The notes: generated from the sequence alone by a model not told the origin. 64,000 bases of DNA from Thiohalobacter thiocyanaticus (GCF_003932505.1 NZ_QZMU01000001.1:744001-808000); one strand, 5' to 3'; counted from the first letter of the stretch, positions 31,891-42,344 are shown. Translations and numbers: made by a program.

Positions 31891-33867
31891 ATGCACCGCC
31901 GCGACTTCCTGGCACTCAGTGTCAAATCCCTCATGGCCGCCGGCCTGAGCTCGTCCATCCCCGCCGCCCTGCTGCGCGCCGGCAACTCGCATGCCGCCAT
32001 CCTTGCCGCCGGCCTGTCGGATCCGGCAGGTCAACCGCTGTTCACCCACAGCGTGCCGAATGCCCTGTCCGGCGGATTCAAATACGTGCCGAAGAACAAC
32101 CGGCTGCGCATCCAGATGGCACAGGCCACGCAGATGACCGGCCTGCTCGGGGCCGACGGTGTCACGCCGGTACCGACCCCGGTCTGGGGCTACGGCGAAC
32201 TCGGCCAGGACGTGACCTGGCCGGGCCGCACCATCGAGATCGACACCGCGGACGACCCCCTCGAGATCACCTGGGCCAACCAGCTCCATAACGTGCCCCA
32301 TCTGCTGCCCGTGGACACCAGCCTGCACTGGGCCTATTCAATGCATGGCTATGGACGCAACAGCATCGGCAGGAACGGGGTGCCGGTCGTGCCGCATGTG
32401 CACGGCGGCCACAACGACAGCCCCTTCGATGGCAATCCGGAGTACTTCTTCTCGCCGGCCTGGGCGGTACGCGGGCCGCGCTGGGAGAGCCGGAAGTACT
32501 ATTACGGCGGCCCCGACTGGAACCAGGTCGCCGGCATGAACTGGTATCACGATCACGCGCTGGGCATCACCCGGCTCAATGTCTACGCCGGCCTGGCCGG
32601 ATTTTTCGCGGTACGCGACGCCGCCGACACCGGCAGGCCCGACAATCCGCCGGGCCTGCCCGCCGACCCCTACGAACTCGGCTATGCCATGCAGGACCGC
32701 ATGTTCCGCAGCAGCGGAGAATTGTTCTACCCGGCCTTCCCCGGCGATCCCTTCTACGCGGACTTCATCACCGACGAGGGCGCGTATCTGCCGGACGACC
32801 GGTTCCCGGGCGGCGGCCCCACGGCGCTGGCGGAGTTCTTCGGCGATCACATGCTGGTCAACGGGGTTATCTGGCCGAAGGCGAGCGTGGAATCGAGACA
32901 ATACCGGGTACGGCTCCTCAACGGCACCGACAGCCGCTTCATGCGCCTGCGGCTGAAAGTGATACCCGGCGGCGCCGGCAATCCGACCGCAACCGATCCC
33001 GCCGCCGGTTATCCGCTGCCTTTCTATGTCATCGGATCCGATCAGAGCCTGCGTGCGACCGCAGTCAGGATCGACGAGATCGACTTCGCCCCGGGCGAGC
33101 GCCTGGACCTGATCGTGGACTTCAAGGAGGTGCCGGCCGGCACCCGGGTGATCGTAGAGAACCTGCTGGGCGACGCCCCCTTCGGCGGGGAGCTGCCCGC
33201 CGCGGAAGACCTGTTCCCGAACCGGCGCACCGACCGGGTGATGGCCTTCGATGTGGAATTGCCATTCAACAGCAGCCGTCCCGACACCCAGATAATGGAC
33301 GGCAGCCACCTGGGTGGCGGCGTGAACGTCGCGGATGCCGTCCGGACCCGCAGGCTGGCCCTGTTCGAGGGCACCGACGAGTACGGCCGCCTCCAGCCCC
33401 TGCTGGGCACTGCCGAACCCGTCACCGACGTCCAGGGCAATACGGTCAACGGTACCCTGGCCTGGCATCAGCCCATCACGGAGAACCCGGGCCTCGGCGA
33501 CACCGAGATCTGGGAACTGTACAACGCCACCGGCGACGCCCACCCGATCCATGTCCACCTGGTGCACTTCGAGGTGATGAACCGGCAGCGCTTCAGGGCG
33601 GATCTTGTCGAGCAACCTGTGGAGCAGCACAACGGCAGCCAGGGCAGCGGCTTCCGGCTGGAGAATATCAAAACGATCGGCAGGGAAAATGCCCCGGCCG
33701 CCTCCGAGCAGACGCGCCGCGACATGGTCATGGCCCTGCCGGGCGAGGTGACGCGCATTCGCATGACCTTTGACAAGCCCGGCCGCTATGTCTGGCACTG
33801 TCACATCCTTTCGCACGAAGACCATGAGATGATGCGGCCCTTCCATGTCGGCCCGGGACCCTACTGA
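31891..33867 (+). CDS. Tat-exported multicopper oxidase (laccase-like)
   Basis: 658 residues. The start MHRRDFLALSVKSLMAAG is a twin-arginine signal. Copper ligands are intact: H169-x-H171-GG-H174 (VPHVHGGHN), HDHA with H220/H222, HPIHVH with H551, H554 and H556, and WHCHILSHEDHEM with H636-C637-H638, H642 and axial Met647. The three-domain length and SPAWAVRGPRW, GLPADPYEL segments are like CotA or bilirubin-oxidase-type enzymes. Likely periplasmic oxidation of phenols, bilins, metals or sulfur compounds with O2; the substrate is unknown. Flanked by direct repeats of the ettA end, so it was probably inserted or duplicated here. Confidence 0.93.
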   Translation: MHRRDFLALSVKSLMAAGLSSSIPAALLRAGNSHAAILAAGLSDPAGQPLFTHSVPNALSGGFKYVPKNNRLRIQMAQATQMTGLLGADGVTPVPTPVWGYGELGQDVTWPGRTIEIDTADDPLEITWANQLHNVPHLLPVDTSLHWAYSMHGYGRNSIGRNGVPVVPHVHGGHNDSPFDGNPEYFFSPAWAVRGPRWESRKYYYGGPDWNQVAGMNWYHDHALGITRLNVYAGLAGFFAVRDAADTGRPDNPPGLPADPYELGYAMQDRMFRSSGELFYPAFPGDPFYADFITDEGAYLPDDRFPGGGPTALAEFFGDHMLVNGVIWPKASVESRQYRVRLLNGTDSRFMRLRLKVIPGGAGNPTATDPAAGYPLPFYVIGSDQSLRATAVRIDEIDFAPGERLDLIVDFKEVPAGTRVIVENLLGDAPFGGELPAAEDLFPNRRTDRVMAFDVELPFNSSRPDTQIMDGSHLGGGVNVADAVRTRRLALFEGTDEYGRLQPLLGTAEPVTDVQGNTVNGTLAWHQPITENPGLGDTEIWELYNATGDAHPIHVHLVHFEVMNRQRFRADLVEQPVEQHNGSQGSGFRLENIKTIGRENAPAASEQTRRDMVMALPGEVTRIRMTFDKPGRYVWHCHILSHEDHEMMRPFHVGPGPY

Positions 33868-33909
33868 GATCTCGTCGCGATCACCGGGACGGGTGGCGAC
33901 GGCCGGATA

Positions 33910-33942
33910 CCGCACCGGATCAAATACAAGCGGCTGGCGTGA
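33910..33942. repeat. Direct repeat, copy 2: duplicated ettA 3' end
   Basis: Repeats the final 33 bases of ettA (encoding HRIKYKRLA and stop) with two C-to-G changes, 43 bases after the multicopper oxidase stop. It has no gene of its own. The 31691-33942 segment is thus bounded by the same sequence on both sides. Confidence 0.85.
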
Positions 33943-33967
33943 GGGGCTTCATGCCTGGATGGTTTTT

Positions 33968-34168
33968 GAGCCACGGATGAACACGAATAAACACTGATAT
34001 ATACAATCCCATAAACCGCTAAGGCGAATAAGGCGCGCGAAGGCGTGGACTATGGTTTGAACCGGATTGCTGCAGAGCGCCTGTCCGTATTTTAAAACTT
34101 CGCGCGCCTTATTCGCCTTGGCGGTTTAAAGCTTTTTGATCCGTGTTTATCCGTGTTCATCCGTGGCC
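33968..34168. repeat. Nested inverted repeats upstream of the LysR gene
   Basis: Outer: GAGCCACGGATGAACACGAA facing TTATCCGTGTTCATCCGTGG. Inner: AAACCGCTAAGGCGAATAAG (34012-) facing CTTATTCGCCTTGGCGGTTT, with GGCGCGCGAAG continuing inward on both arms. Two shells in 200 bases. Confidence 0.85.
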
Positions 34169-34238
34169 CTGCCCCGCGCCGGCCACTATCCTGACCAGAC
34201 CTTGCCGCCCCCGCAGCGATCTGTGATGATCCATACCG

Positions 34239-35087
34239 ATGGACATTGACCTGCTCAAGACCTTCCTGGAAGTCGAACGCGTGCGCCACTTCGGCCGCGC
34301 CGCGGAGCGGCTGTTCATCACCCAGTCGGCGGTCAGTGCCCGCATCCGACAGCTGGAAGAGCTGCTGGGCGTGGAGCTGTTCACCCGCAAGCGCAACGAC
34401 ATCCAGCTGACCCCGGCCGGACGCCGGCTGAAACAACACGCCGCGGCCATCATCAACCAGTGGGAGCGGGCCCGGCAGGAAACCGGGCTGGGGGAGGCCT
34501 ACCGTGACGTACTGGCCATCGGCGGGCTGGCCGACCTGTGGCCGACAGCGCTGGAGAACTGGCTGGTACGTCTGCAGCAGGCGCTGCCCGACATCGCCCT
34601 GCGGGGCGAGGCCGGCGCCGCGGACGAACTCGTCCACAGGCTGCTGAATGGCGCACTGGATATCGCCTGTATCTATGATCCGCCGCAGGTATCGGAGTTC
34701 ACGGTACGGTCGCTGGGAGTGATGGAACTGGTGCTGGTCGCAACCGAGGCCGGCCTGACCGCCGCCGAAGCGATGGCGGAGAACTATATCCTGGTTGACT
34801 GGGGCACGGCCTTCGCACTGAGCCATGCCCGGCAGTTCCCCGACCTGCCGGCGCCGGCCGTGCACCTGGCCCAGGGACTGCTGGCGCGCGACCTGCTGTT
34901 GCGCCGGCCCGGTGCGGCCTACCTGCCACGCCAGTGGCTGGAAACGGATCCGCGCTGCGCCGGACGGCTGCATGCGGTCGCCGACGCCCCGGTGCTGGAG
35001 CGCACCTGGTACGCGCTCTGGCGCGACAACATGACGCGCCAGCCCCTGCTGGATGCGGCACTGGCCGCCTTTCCGGCGCCGGGCTGA
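34239..35087 (+). CDS. LysR-family regulator (HdfR-like)
   Basis: 282 residues. N-terminal winged helix-turn-helix: MDIDLLKTFLEVERVRHFGR, ITQSAVSARIRQLEELLGV and LFTRKRNDIQLTPAGRRL. The remaining ~200 residues form a substrate-binding domain rather short of a full PBP2 fold in its last part. The N-terminus is like HdfR. The next plus-strand-to-minus-strand neighbour is the small PA3496-like gene, 18 bases away convergently. No target can be assigned. Confidence 0.88.
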   Translation: MDIDLLKTFLEVERVRHFGRAAERLFITQSAVSARIRQLEELLGVELFTRKRNDIQLTPAGRRLKQHAAAIINQWERARQETGLGEAYRDVLAIGGLADLWPTALENWLVRLQQALPDIALRGEAGAADELVHRLLNGALDIACIYDPPQVSEFTVRSLGVMELVLVATEAGLTAAEAMAENYILVDWGTAFALSHARQFPDLPAPAVHLAQGLLARDLLLRRPGAAYLPRQWLETDPRCAGRLHAVADAPVLERTWYALWRDNMTRQPLLDAALAAFPAPG

Positions 35088-35105
35088 ACCCGCCCGACCC
35101 GGGCC

Positions 35106-35282
35106 TCAGCCCCAGGGGTCCTCCAGTATCCGGCGCAGGCGGCGCTCCTCCTGCATGTCCTCGATGCGGCGGCGCCGCTTCAGGTCCACGGCGCGTCCGG
35201 CGCCGGCACCGGCCTGGCTGTCCAGGCCGCTGTCCTCGCTGTCGATCTGATTGAAGATTTCCTCAAGATCCAGGTTCTGCAT
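35106..35282 (-). CDS. PA3496-like small protein
   Basis: 58 residues (too short for most gene finders): MQNLDLEEIFNQIDSEDSGL, then an Arg-rich helix KRRRRIEDMQEERRLRRILEDPWG. The C-terminal RRRIEDMxEERRLRRxxEDPW pattern fits the PA3496 family of putative envelope integrity proteins. The start is ATG 35282. It is convergent with the LysR gene and lies upstream of msrQ on the same strand. Confidence 0.7.
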   Translation of the reverse strand: MQNLDLEEIFNQIDSEDSGLDSQAGAGAGRAVDLKRRRRIEDMQEERRLRRILEDPWG

Positions 35283-35357
35283 CGCATTTTCCCTCGGCTT
35301 CGGCGCCCCGCAACGGCGGGGAATTTGCGATGCTATCTAAGGCCGGTCGGCGGAAAA

Positions 35358-36005
35358 TTAAAGCGATTTTTTTTCGTCCTGACGATTCATTCTGCTTGTC
35401 GATGCGGGCAGATGCAGCCGCAGCCCCATCAATACCAGCCAGACGGCTCCGTAGAGCAACGGCTCACGCACATCGGCCTTGACCAGCCAGTAGTAATGGA
35501 TCACCCCCAGCAGGGCGATGGGATAGACCAGCCGGTGCAGCCGCTTCCAGCCGCGGCGCAGCCAGCGCTGGCTGGCCTGATTGGAGGTGAGCGCCAGCGG
35601 CAGCAGCAGGGCATAGGCGGTCATCCCGAGCGTGATGAAGGGCCGTTCCACAATATCGGCCAGGATTTCGGACCAGAGGAAGAACTGGTCGAACCAGAGA
35701 TAGGTCATGAGATGCAGACTCGCATAGAAAAACACGAACAGGCCCAGCATGCGCCGTAACCGCAACGGCCACTTCCAGCCCGTGAGCCGGCGCAGCGGTG
35801 TCATGGCCAGAGTGATCAGTACCAGGCGCAGGGTCCAGGTCCCGGTGGCATCGGTGATGTCCTCGATGGGATTCGCGCTCAGCTGATCGGTCAGCGCCCG
35901 CAGGACCAGCCAGGCCAGCGGCAGCAGGCAGAGCAGAAAAGTAATGACGCGCTGCCAGACAGCAGGAATACCGCCCCTGGCACTAGCTTCCGCTGCAGCA
36001 ACCAT
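35358..36005 (-). CDS. msrQ: Haem-binding membrane subunit MsrQ
   Basis: 215 residues from ATG 36005, which is preferred because the upstream in-frame residues overlap the GDCCVxC gene and carry no family similarity. Six membrane segments with conserved His: LHLMTYLWFDQFF, KRLHRLVYPIALLGVIHYYWL, fitting the FRD/YedZ haem-b family. It passes quinol-derived electrons to MsrP in the periplasm. The start overlaps the GDCCVxC gene by 23 bases, so translation is coupled. Confidence 0.9.
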   Translation of the reverse strand: MVAAAEASARGGIPAVWQRVITFLLCLLPLAWLVLRALTDQLSANPIEDITDATGTWTLRLVLITLAMTPLRRLTGWKWPLRLRRMLGLFVFFYASLHLMTYLWFDQFFLWSEILADIVERPFITLGMTAYALLLPLALTSNQASQRWLRRGWKRLHRLVYPIALLGVIHYYWLVKADVREPLLYGAVWLVLMGLRLHLPASTSRMNRQDEKKSL

Positions 36006-36207
36006 CGCCGGCCTGGATGGGCGGACAGGACACAGTGCCGTAGGAACAGAACACACAGCAGTCGCCGGCCCGGGGCCGCAGCAGCACGCCGCAGCCACCG
36101 CACTCGTGATACCAGAGGCAGTAATCGTCGGGCATGGTGAGGGTTTCACGGTGCCCGCATTCCGGGCAGGTCAGGGTGGAAAGGTATTCGATCCCTGCCT
36201 GTGACAT
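35983..36207 (-). CDS. GDCCVxC-domain protein between msrP and msrQ
   Basis: 74 residues. It has a zinc-ribbon-like pair CPECGH and ECGGCGVLL, then the signature RAGDCCVFCSYGTVSCPPIQ. This family often carries selenocysteine in the GDCC motif in other organisms; here both are Cys. No signal peptide. The ATG overlaps the msrP stop as TGATG, and the gene ends inside msrQ, so the three form one tightly coupled operon. A redox or metal role linked to methionine sulfoxide repair is possible; that is inferred from context. Confidence 0.85.
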   Translation of the reverse strand: MSQAGIEYLSTLTCPECGHRETLTMPDDYCLWYHECGGCGVLLRPRAGDCCVFCSYGTVSCPPIQAGDGCCSGS

Positions 36208-37139
36208 CAGAAGTGTTCCCTCAGGTCCATGCCCCGGTACAGCCCGGCGACTTCCTCTTCGTAGCCGTTGAACATCAGGGTCGGCCGCTTGAGGAATTCG
36301 CCGATGCGCCGTTCCCGTGCCTGGCTCCAGCGGGGATGGTCGACGTTCGGGTTCACGTTGGAATAGAAACCGTATTCCTTCGACGCGGCCTTCATCCAGC
36401 TGCTGACCGGCTGCTGCTCTTTGAAACGGATCTTCACGATGGACTTGATGCTCTTGTAGCCGTATTTCCAGGGCACCACCAGACGGATGGGCGCGCCGTT
36501 CTGGTTGGGCATGACCTTGCCGTACAGGCCCACGGCCAGGATCGTCAGCGGATGCATGGCCTCGTCCATGCGCAGCCCTTCCACATAGGGCCAGTCAAGA
36601 ATGCGCCGGCGCTGACCCGGCATCTGTTCCGGGTCATGCAGGGTCTGGAACTCGACGTATTTCGCATTATTGGTCGGCTCGAGGCGCTTGATCAGATCGC
36701 CCAGCGGAAAACCCACCCAGGGGATGACCATGGACCAGCCCTCCACGCAGCGCAGCCGGTAGATGCGTTCCTCCAGGGCGTGCGGCTTGAGGATGTCCTC
36801 CAGGGCATAGGTGCCGGGCCGGGCGCACTCGCCTTCCACCGTCACCGACCAGGGGTCGGTCTGCAGCCGGTGGGCGTTCTCGGCCGGATCGCCCTTGCCG
36901 GTGCCGAACTCATAGAAGTTGTTATAGGTGGTCACATCGTCATAAGGCGTGAGATCCTCGTCGGTGCTGAAGCGGCTCCTGGCGATATCGCCGGGAAGAC
37001 TCACCTTCGCCTCGGCCAGCCGCGCCCAGGCGCCGGTCAGGCCGGCGCCGAAAACGGCCAGGCCGGCCTGCATCAGCCGCCGGCGCTGGCGATAGACGGA
37101 TTCGGGGGTGATTTCGCTGGGCAGGATCCGGTTGGGCAT
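36207..37139 (-). CDS. msrP: Periplasmic methionine sulfoxide reductase, molybdenum subunit
   Basis: 310 residues with a twin-arginine signal ([21 protein letters not shown]). The molybdopterin-liganding Cys is in [15 protein letters not shown]. Segments [17 protein letters not shown] and [12 protein letters not shown] fit the family (YedY). It repairs oxidised Met in envelope proteins. A TGATG overlap couples it to the GDCCVxC gene. Confidence 0.96.
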   Translation of the reverse strand: MPNRILPSEITPESVYRQRRRLMQAGLAVFGAGLTGAWARLAEAKVSLPGDIARSRFSTDEDLTPYDDVTTYNNFYEFGTGKGDPAENAHRLQTDPWSVTVEGECARPGTYALEDILKPHALEERIYRLRCVEGWSMVIPWVGFPLGDLIKRLEPTNNAKYVEFQTLHDPEQMPGQRRRILDWPYVEGLRMDEAMHPLTILAVGLYGKVMPNQNGAPIRLVVPWKYGYKSIKSIVKIRFKEQQPVSSWMKAASKEYGFYSNVNPNVDHPRWSQARERRIGEFLKRPTLMFNGYEEEVAGLYRGMDLREHF

Positions 37140-37205
37140 GAGGGTTTCCCTCGCATCTGACGCTGAGCTGTACTTGATTAGTTTCCTGGCATCCGAAAAA
37201 GTTCG

Positions 37206-37409
37206 CCCAAACCCTGAACCACAAAGGCGAAGAAGGCGCGCGAAGGGATAAATGGATTGATCACGAAGGCTTTGGCATACATGGGGCTATCAACGCAGGC
37301 TGGGCTGAGCAGAGCGAGGCCCAAGGGGCAGCGGATTAATGTTGGGCTTCACGTTGTTCAGCCCAACCTACGAAACCTTTGTGCGCCTTCTTCGCCTTTG
37401 CGGTTCAAT
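37206..37409. repeat. Nested inverted repeats between msrP and purL
   Basis: Outer: GAACCACAAAGGCGAAGAAG facing CTTCTTCGCCTTTGCGGTTC. Inner: CGCAGGCTGGGCTGAGC-type arm facing a complement reading TTGTTCAGCCCAACCTACG. Fills the gap between the two minus-strand genes. Confidence 0.75.
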
Positions 37410-37432
37410 GCTTATCAGGAATACGGATACGC

Positions 37433-40400
37433 TCAGTCCACCCACACCCGCGCGTTGCGGAACAGCCGCAGCCAGGGCGCGTCCTCGCCCCAGCCATCCG
37501 GGTGCCAGAGAATGCTGCACGGTGCGGAATACCCGTTCGGGATGCGGCATCATCAGGGTGACCCGGCCATCGCGGCTGGTCACGCCGGTGATGCCCTGGG
37601 GCGAGCCGTTGGGATTGAAGGGATAGGTCTCGGTGGCCCGACCGTAATGATCCAGGTAGCGCAGCGCCATGCCGCCCTGCTCCAGCAGCCGCTCGCGGTC
37701 GCCGGCACGGTCGAACTCGGCCCGGCCCTCGCCGTGGGCCACGGCCACCGGCATGCGCGAGCCGGTCATGCCGCGCAGCAGGATGGAGGGAGAGTCGGTC
37801 ACCTCGACCAGCGACAGCCTGGCCTCGAACTGCTCGCTGGTATTGCGCACGAAGCGCGGCCAGTGCTCGCTGCCGGGGATGAGTTCCTTCAGCCCGGCCA
37901 GCATCTGGCAGCCGTTGCACACCCCCAGGGTGAAGGTATCGCCGCGCTCGAAGAAGGCGCTGAATTCGTCGCGCGCGCGGGGGTTGAACAGGATCGACTT
38001 GGCCCAGCCCAGTCCGGCGCCGAGCACGTCGCCGTAGGAGAAACCGCCGCAGGCCACCAGACCGCGGAAACCGGCCAGCCCGACCCGCCCGGCGATGACA
38101 TCGCTCATATGCACGTCCACGCAGTCGAAACCGGCACGATGGAAGGCCATTGCCATCTCGATCTGGCCGTTCACGCCCTGCTCGCGCAGGATGGCCATGG
38201 CCGGGCGCACACCCGTCTGGATGTAAGGCGCGGCCACATCCTCGGCCGGATCGAAGGCCGGTTCGGCGTGCAGACCCGGATCACCGAGGTTTAGCAGGGC
38301 ATCGAATTCCTGCCGGGCGGTCTCCGGATTGTCGCGCAGGGCCTGGATGCGATAACTGGTCTCGGCCCAGGCCCGCTGCAGTTCCACCCGGGATTCATTC
38401 AGCAGCTCGCGACCGCCGTGGCGCAGGATCAGGCGGTCCCCGGCATTGGGACTGCCGAGACCATGGCTGTAACGCCCCAACCCGCGCTCATGCAGCAGTT
38501 CGCGCACGGCGGCGGCATCCTCGCGCCGGACCTGGATCACGGCGCCCAGCTCCTCGCTGAACAGGGCCGCCAGCGGCTCCGCGCCCAGCCCGTCCAGATC
38601 GATGTCCAGACCGGTGTGCCCGGCGAAGGCCATTTCACACAGGGTCGCCAGCAGGCCGCCATCGGAACGGTCGTGGTAGGCCAGCAGCCGGCCCTGGCGG
38701 CTCAATTCCTGGATAGCGGCGAAGAAGGCCTTGAGCGCGTCCGGGTCGTCCAGATCCGGAGCATGATGACCGACCTGCTTGTAGACCTGGGCCAGGGCCG
38801 ATCCGGCCAGGCGGTTGTGGCCCTTGCCGAGGTCGATGAGGATGAGCTCGGTCTCGCCCCGATCGGTGCGCAGCTGCGGTGTCAGGCTCAGGCGCACGTC
38901 CTCCACCGGAGCGAAGGCCGAGACGATCAGCGACAGGGGCGCGGTCACGCTGCGCGCCTGGCCGTCCTGCTCCCACACCGTCTTCATGGACAGTGAATCC
39001 TTGCCCACCGGGATGGCGATGCCGAGCCGCGGACACAGCTCGCGGCCCACCGCCTCGACCGTGTCGAACAGGATGGCGTCCTCGCCGGGGTGGCCGGCCG
39101 GCGCCATCCAGTTGGCCGACAGCCGCAGCCGGTCCAGCCCGGCGATCGCCGCCCCGGCGATGTTGGTGATGGCCTCGCCCACCGCCATCCGGCCCGAGGC
39201 CGGGCCATCGACCAGGGCGACCGGCGTGCGCTCGCCCATGGCCACGGCCTCGCCGGTGAAGGCGTAGTGATCGGTGGTGGTCACCGCGGCATCGGCCACC
39301 GGCACCTGCCAGGGGCCGACCATCTGGTCGCGGGCGACCAGGCCGGTGACGGTGCGGTCGCCGATGGTGATCAGGAAACTCTTGCTGGCCACGGTGGGCA
39401 GACGCAGAACCCGGTAGACGGCCTCGGCGGGATCGATGCCCGCGGGGTCGAAATCGGGCTTGCGGAAGGTGCGGTGGTGCACGTCGCGCAGCATCCGGGG
39501 GGGCTTGCCCAGGACCAGCGACAGCGGTACCTCCACCGGGGCGTTGTCGAACTCGCCGTCGCCGACGATCAGGTCCTGGTCCTCGGTGGCCTCGCCCACC
39601 ACGGCATAGGGGCAGCGCTCGCGCTCGCACAGGGCCTGGAAGGCCTCCAGCCGCTCCGGCGCGACGGCCAGCACATAACGCTCCTGCGACTCGTTGCACC
39701 AGATCTGCATGGGCGTCATGCCGGGTTCGTCGACCGGGAAGTTGCGCAGCTCGAAGCGCCCGCCGCGGCCGCTGTCGTTGACCAGTTCCGGCAGGGCGTT
39801 GGACACGCCACCGGCGCCCACGTCGTGAATGGACAGGATGGGATTGTCCGCGCCCATGGCCCAGCAGCGGTCGATCACCTCCTGGGCCCGGCGCTGCATC
39901 TCGGGATTGCCGCGCTGTACCGAGGCGAAGTCCAGATCCTCGGCGCTGACACCGCTGTCCATGCTGGAGGCCGCGCCGCCGCCCAGGCCGATGAGCATGG
40001 CCGGACCGCCCAGCACGATGATCTGGGCGCCGGGCGGGATGTCCTGCTTGTCGATGTGCTCGTGGCGGATGTTGCCGTAACCGCCGGCCAGCATGATGGG
40101 CTTGTGGTAGCCGCGCACCTCTTCACCGTCCGGGCCCGGCACCTTTTCCTCGAAGCTGCGGAAGTAGCCGCACAGGTTGGGCCGACCGAACTCGTTGTTG
40201 AAGGCCGCCGCGCCCAGCGGTCCCTCGATCATGATGTCCAGCGCCGAGACGATGCGCCCGGGCCGGCCGTGGTCGGTCTCCCAGGGCTGCTCGAAGCCGG
40301 GGATGCGCAGGTTGGACACCGAGAAGCCGCACAGCCCGGCCTTGGGCTTACCGCCGCGCCCGGTCGCGCCCTCGTCGCGGATCTCGCCGCCGGCGCCGGT

Positions 40401-41330
40401 GGCCGCGCCCGGAAAGGGCGAGATGGCGGTGGGGTGGTTGTGGGTCTCGACCTTCATCAGGATGTGCGCCGGCCCGGTGTGCTCGCTGTAGCGGCCGTCG
40501 GCATCCGGATACAGGCGCCGGCCTTCGAAGCCCTCGATCACGGCCGAGTTGTCGTGGTAGGCCGACAGCACCCGGTCCGGGCTGGCCCTGTAGGTCTCGC
40601 GGATCATGCCGAACAGGGATTCCTCCCGGGCGCGTCCGTCGATCACCCAGCTGGCATTGAAGATCTTGTGCCGGCAGTGCTCGGAATTGGCCTGGGCGAA
40701 CATCATCAGCTCGACGTCGCTGGGGTTGCGGTTGAGCGCAGTGAAACTCTCGACCAGGTAGTCGATCTCGTCCTCCGACAGGGCCAGGCCGAGTTCGCGG
40801 TTGGCGGCTTCCAGCGCAGGACGGCCGCCGCCGAGGATATCCACCCGGGCGAAGGACTGCGGCTCGGCGCTGCGGAACAGGCCCTCGGCCTCCTCGAAGC
40901 TCTCCAGCACGGATTCGGTCATGCGGTCATGAATCAGTTCCAGGAAGCCCCGGCGTGCCGCCCCTTCCAATGGCCGGTCGTGCGGCGTGAGCACCTGGTA
41001 GGAGATGCCGCGCTCGATGCGGTGAATCCTGTCCAGGCCGCAGTTGTGGGCAATGTCGGTGGCCTTGGAGGCCCAGGGGGAGATGGTGCCCAGACGCGGC
41101 ACCACCAGGAACAGCTGGGCACCGGCGGGCACGGCCGGGGCGCGCGGGCCGTATTCCAGCAGCCGTTCCAGCCGGCGCTGCTCGGCCGCGTCCAGATGCT
41201 GTTCCAGATCGACGAAATGCTGGTAGCGGGTGTGCAGGGCCTCCAGCGTGATGCCCGCCTCCCGGGCGCGCTCCAGCAGCTTGTCGGTACGGAAGGCGGA
41301 AAGTGCCGGGGCGCCGGGCAGGTGCAGCAT
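37433..41330 (-). CDS. purL: Phosphoribosylformylglycinamidine synthase, frameshifted near its end
   Basis: Start ATG 41330 ([14 protein letters not shown]). It makes FGAM from FGAR with glutamine and ATP in purine synthesis. The FGAM synthase domains and ATP loops ([19 protein letters not shown]) precede a glutaminase domain with catalytic Cys in [11 protein letters not shown] and His/Glu in MPHPERVF. After [11 protein letters not shown] the frame is off by one: near 37506-37512 one extra base lets the given frame run on to 37368. With that base removed, the family C-terminus [20 protein letters not shown] is restored and the gene ends at 37433, 1298 residues, the normal length. The catalytic triad lies before the shift. 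Confidence 0.95.
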
Positions 41331-41396
41331 GGAGGCCTCTGGATCTGCGGGTTCGGGAAGCGGCAAATGATACTGAAACCGTCGCCCCGGGGCCAG

Positions 41397-41462
41397 TGAG
41401 GCTGGTGAGGAGTGAGGCTGGTGAGGAGTGAGGAGTGAGGAGTGAGGAGTGAGGAGTGAGGA
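41397..41462. repeat. GTGAGGA heptamer tandem repeat
   Basis: Six perfect head-to-tail copies of GTGAGGA (41421-41462) preceded by two 16-base GTGAGGCTGGTGAGGA units. It lies between purL and the MBL hydrolase, upstream of purL (minus strand). Confidence 0.9.
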
Positions 41463-41467
41463 GAAGG

Positions 41468-41552
41468 GTAGGATGGGTGGAGCGAAGCGTAACCCATCAT
41501 TGTTGCGGTCAGGCGATGGGTTGCGGCGCTCCGCGCCTGCACCCGTCCTACG
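41468..41552. repeat. GTAGGATGGGTGGAGCG inverted repeat (copy 1)
   Basis: Arms GTAGGATGGGTGGAGCGAAG and a complement ending GCACCCGTCCTACG. A second copy lies at 62507-62587. Confidence 0.85.
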
Positions 41553-41567
41553 CTGCCCTGTGAGGGA

Positions 41568-42323
41568 TCATTCCAGCGTGCGCCAGTCGAAGCCGCCGTC
41601 CTGGCAGGCCAGGCTGTAGTCGAGCCGGCCGTCGAACACGTCCAGCTGTTCGCGCACCCGCTCGGGGGCGTTGTTCTTCTCGCTCAGGTGCGCGGCCACC
41701 AGGTGCTGCAGCGGACCCAGTTCGATCTGATCCAGCAGGCGGCGGGCCTGGTGGTTGTTGAGGTGGCCATAGTCGCCGCCGACCCGGCGCTTGAGGGCGG
41801 GTGGATAGCTGCCCCTGGCGAGCATCTCCGGGTCGTGGTTGAACTCCAGCACCAGGGCGTCACAGCCCTGGAGAGTGGCGACGATGTGCGGCGTCAGGCT
41901 GCCGCAGTCGGTGAGCAGACCGAGCCGGTGACGACCACCGTGGAACAGGAACTGGCAGGGTTCGCGGGCATCGTGCGGTACCGGGTAGGGCTGGACGTGG
42001 ATATCACCCACATGAAAATCGGCGTAGCCGGCGATCGAATGCAGCGGCGGCAGCTCACCCTCAGGCAGGGTGGCGGCGGTACCGTGGGTCATCCAGACCG
42101 GGATGGTGTGGCGGCGGGCGAAGGGCAGCACGCCGCGGATGTGATCGCTGTGTTCATGCGTGACCAGGATAGCCGAAAGTTCTTCCGGGCTGCGGCCCAG
42201 CCGCGCCAGACGCTTCTCTGTCTCAGTGATGGAAAACCCGCAGTCGACCATGACACAGGTCGACCCGGTCTCCACCAGCATGGCGTTGCCGCGACTGCCG
42301 CTGCCCAGGGACGCGAAACGCAT
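41568..42323 (-). CDS. MBL-fold metallo-hydrolase (YycJ/WalJ-like)
   Basis: 251 residues with an intact metallo-beta-lactamase metal site: THEHSDHIRG (HxHxDH), plus His in YPVPHDAREPCQF and an Asp in LTDCGSL. SLGSGSRGNAMLVETG at the start is typical of the YycJ-like exonuclease/hydrolase group. It starts 21 bases after the bamC stop, on the same strand, so it may be co-transcribed with bamC and dapA. The substrate is not assignable. Confidence 0.88.
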   Translation of the reverse strand: MRFASLGSGSRGNAMLVETGSTCVMVDCGFSITETEKRLARLGRSPEELSAILVTHEHSDHIRGVLPFARRHTIPVWMTHGTAATLPEGELPPLHSIAGYADFHVGDIHVQPYPVPHDAREPCQFLFHGGRHRLGLLTDCGSLTPHIVATLQGCDALVLEFNHDPEMLARGSYPPALKRRVGGDYGHLNNHQARRLLDQIELGPLQHLVAAHLSEKNNAPERVREQLDVFDGRLDYSLACQDGGFDWRTLE

Positions 42324-42344
42324 GCCGGAATCGAATCCTTGTCC

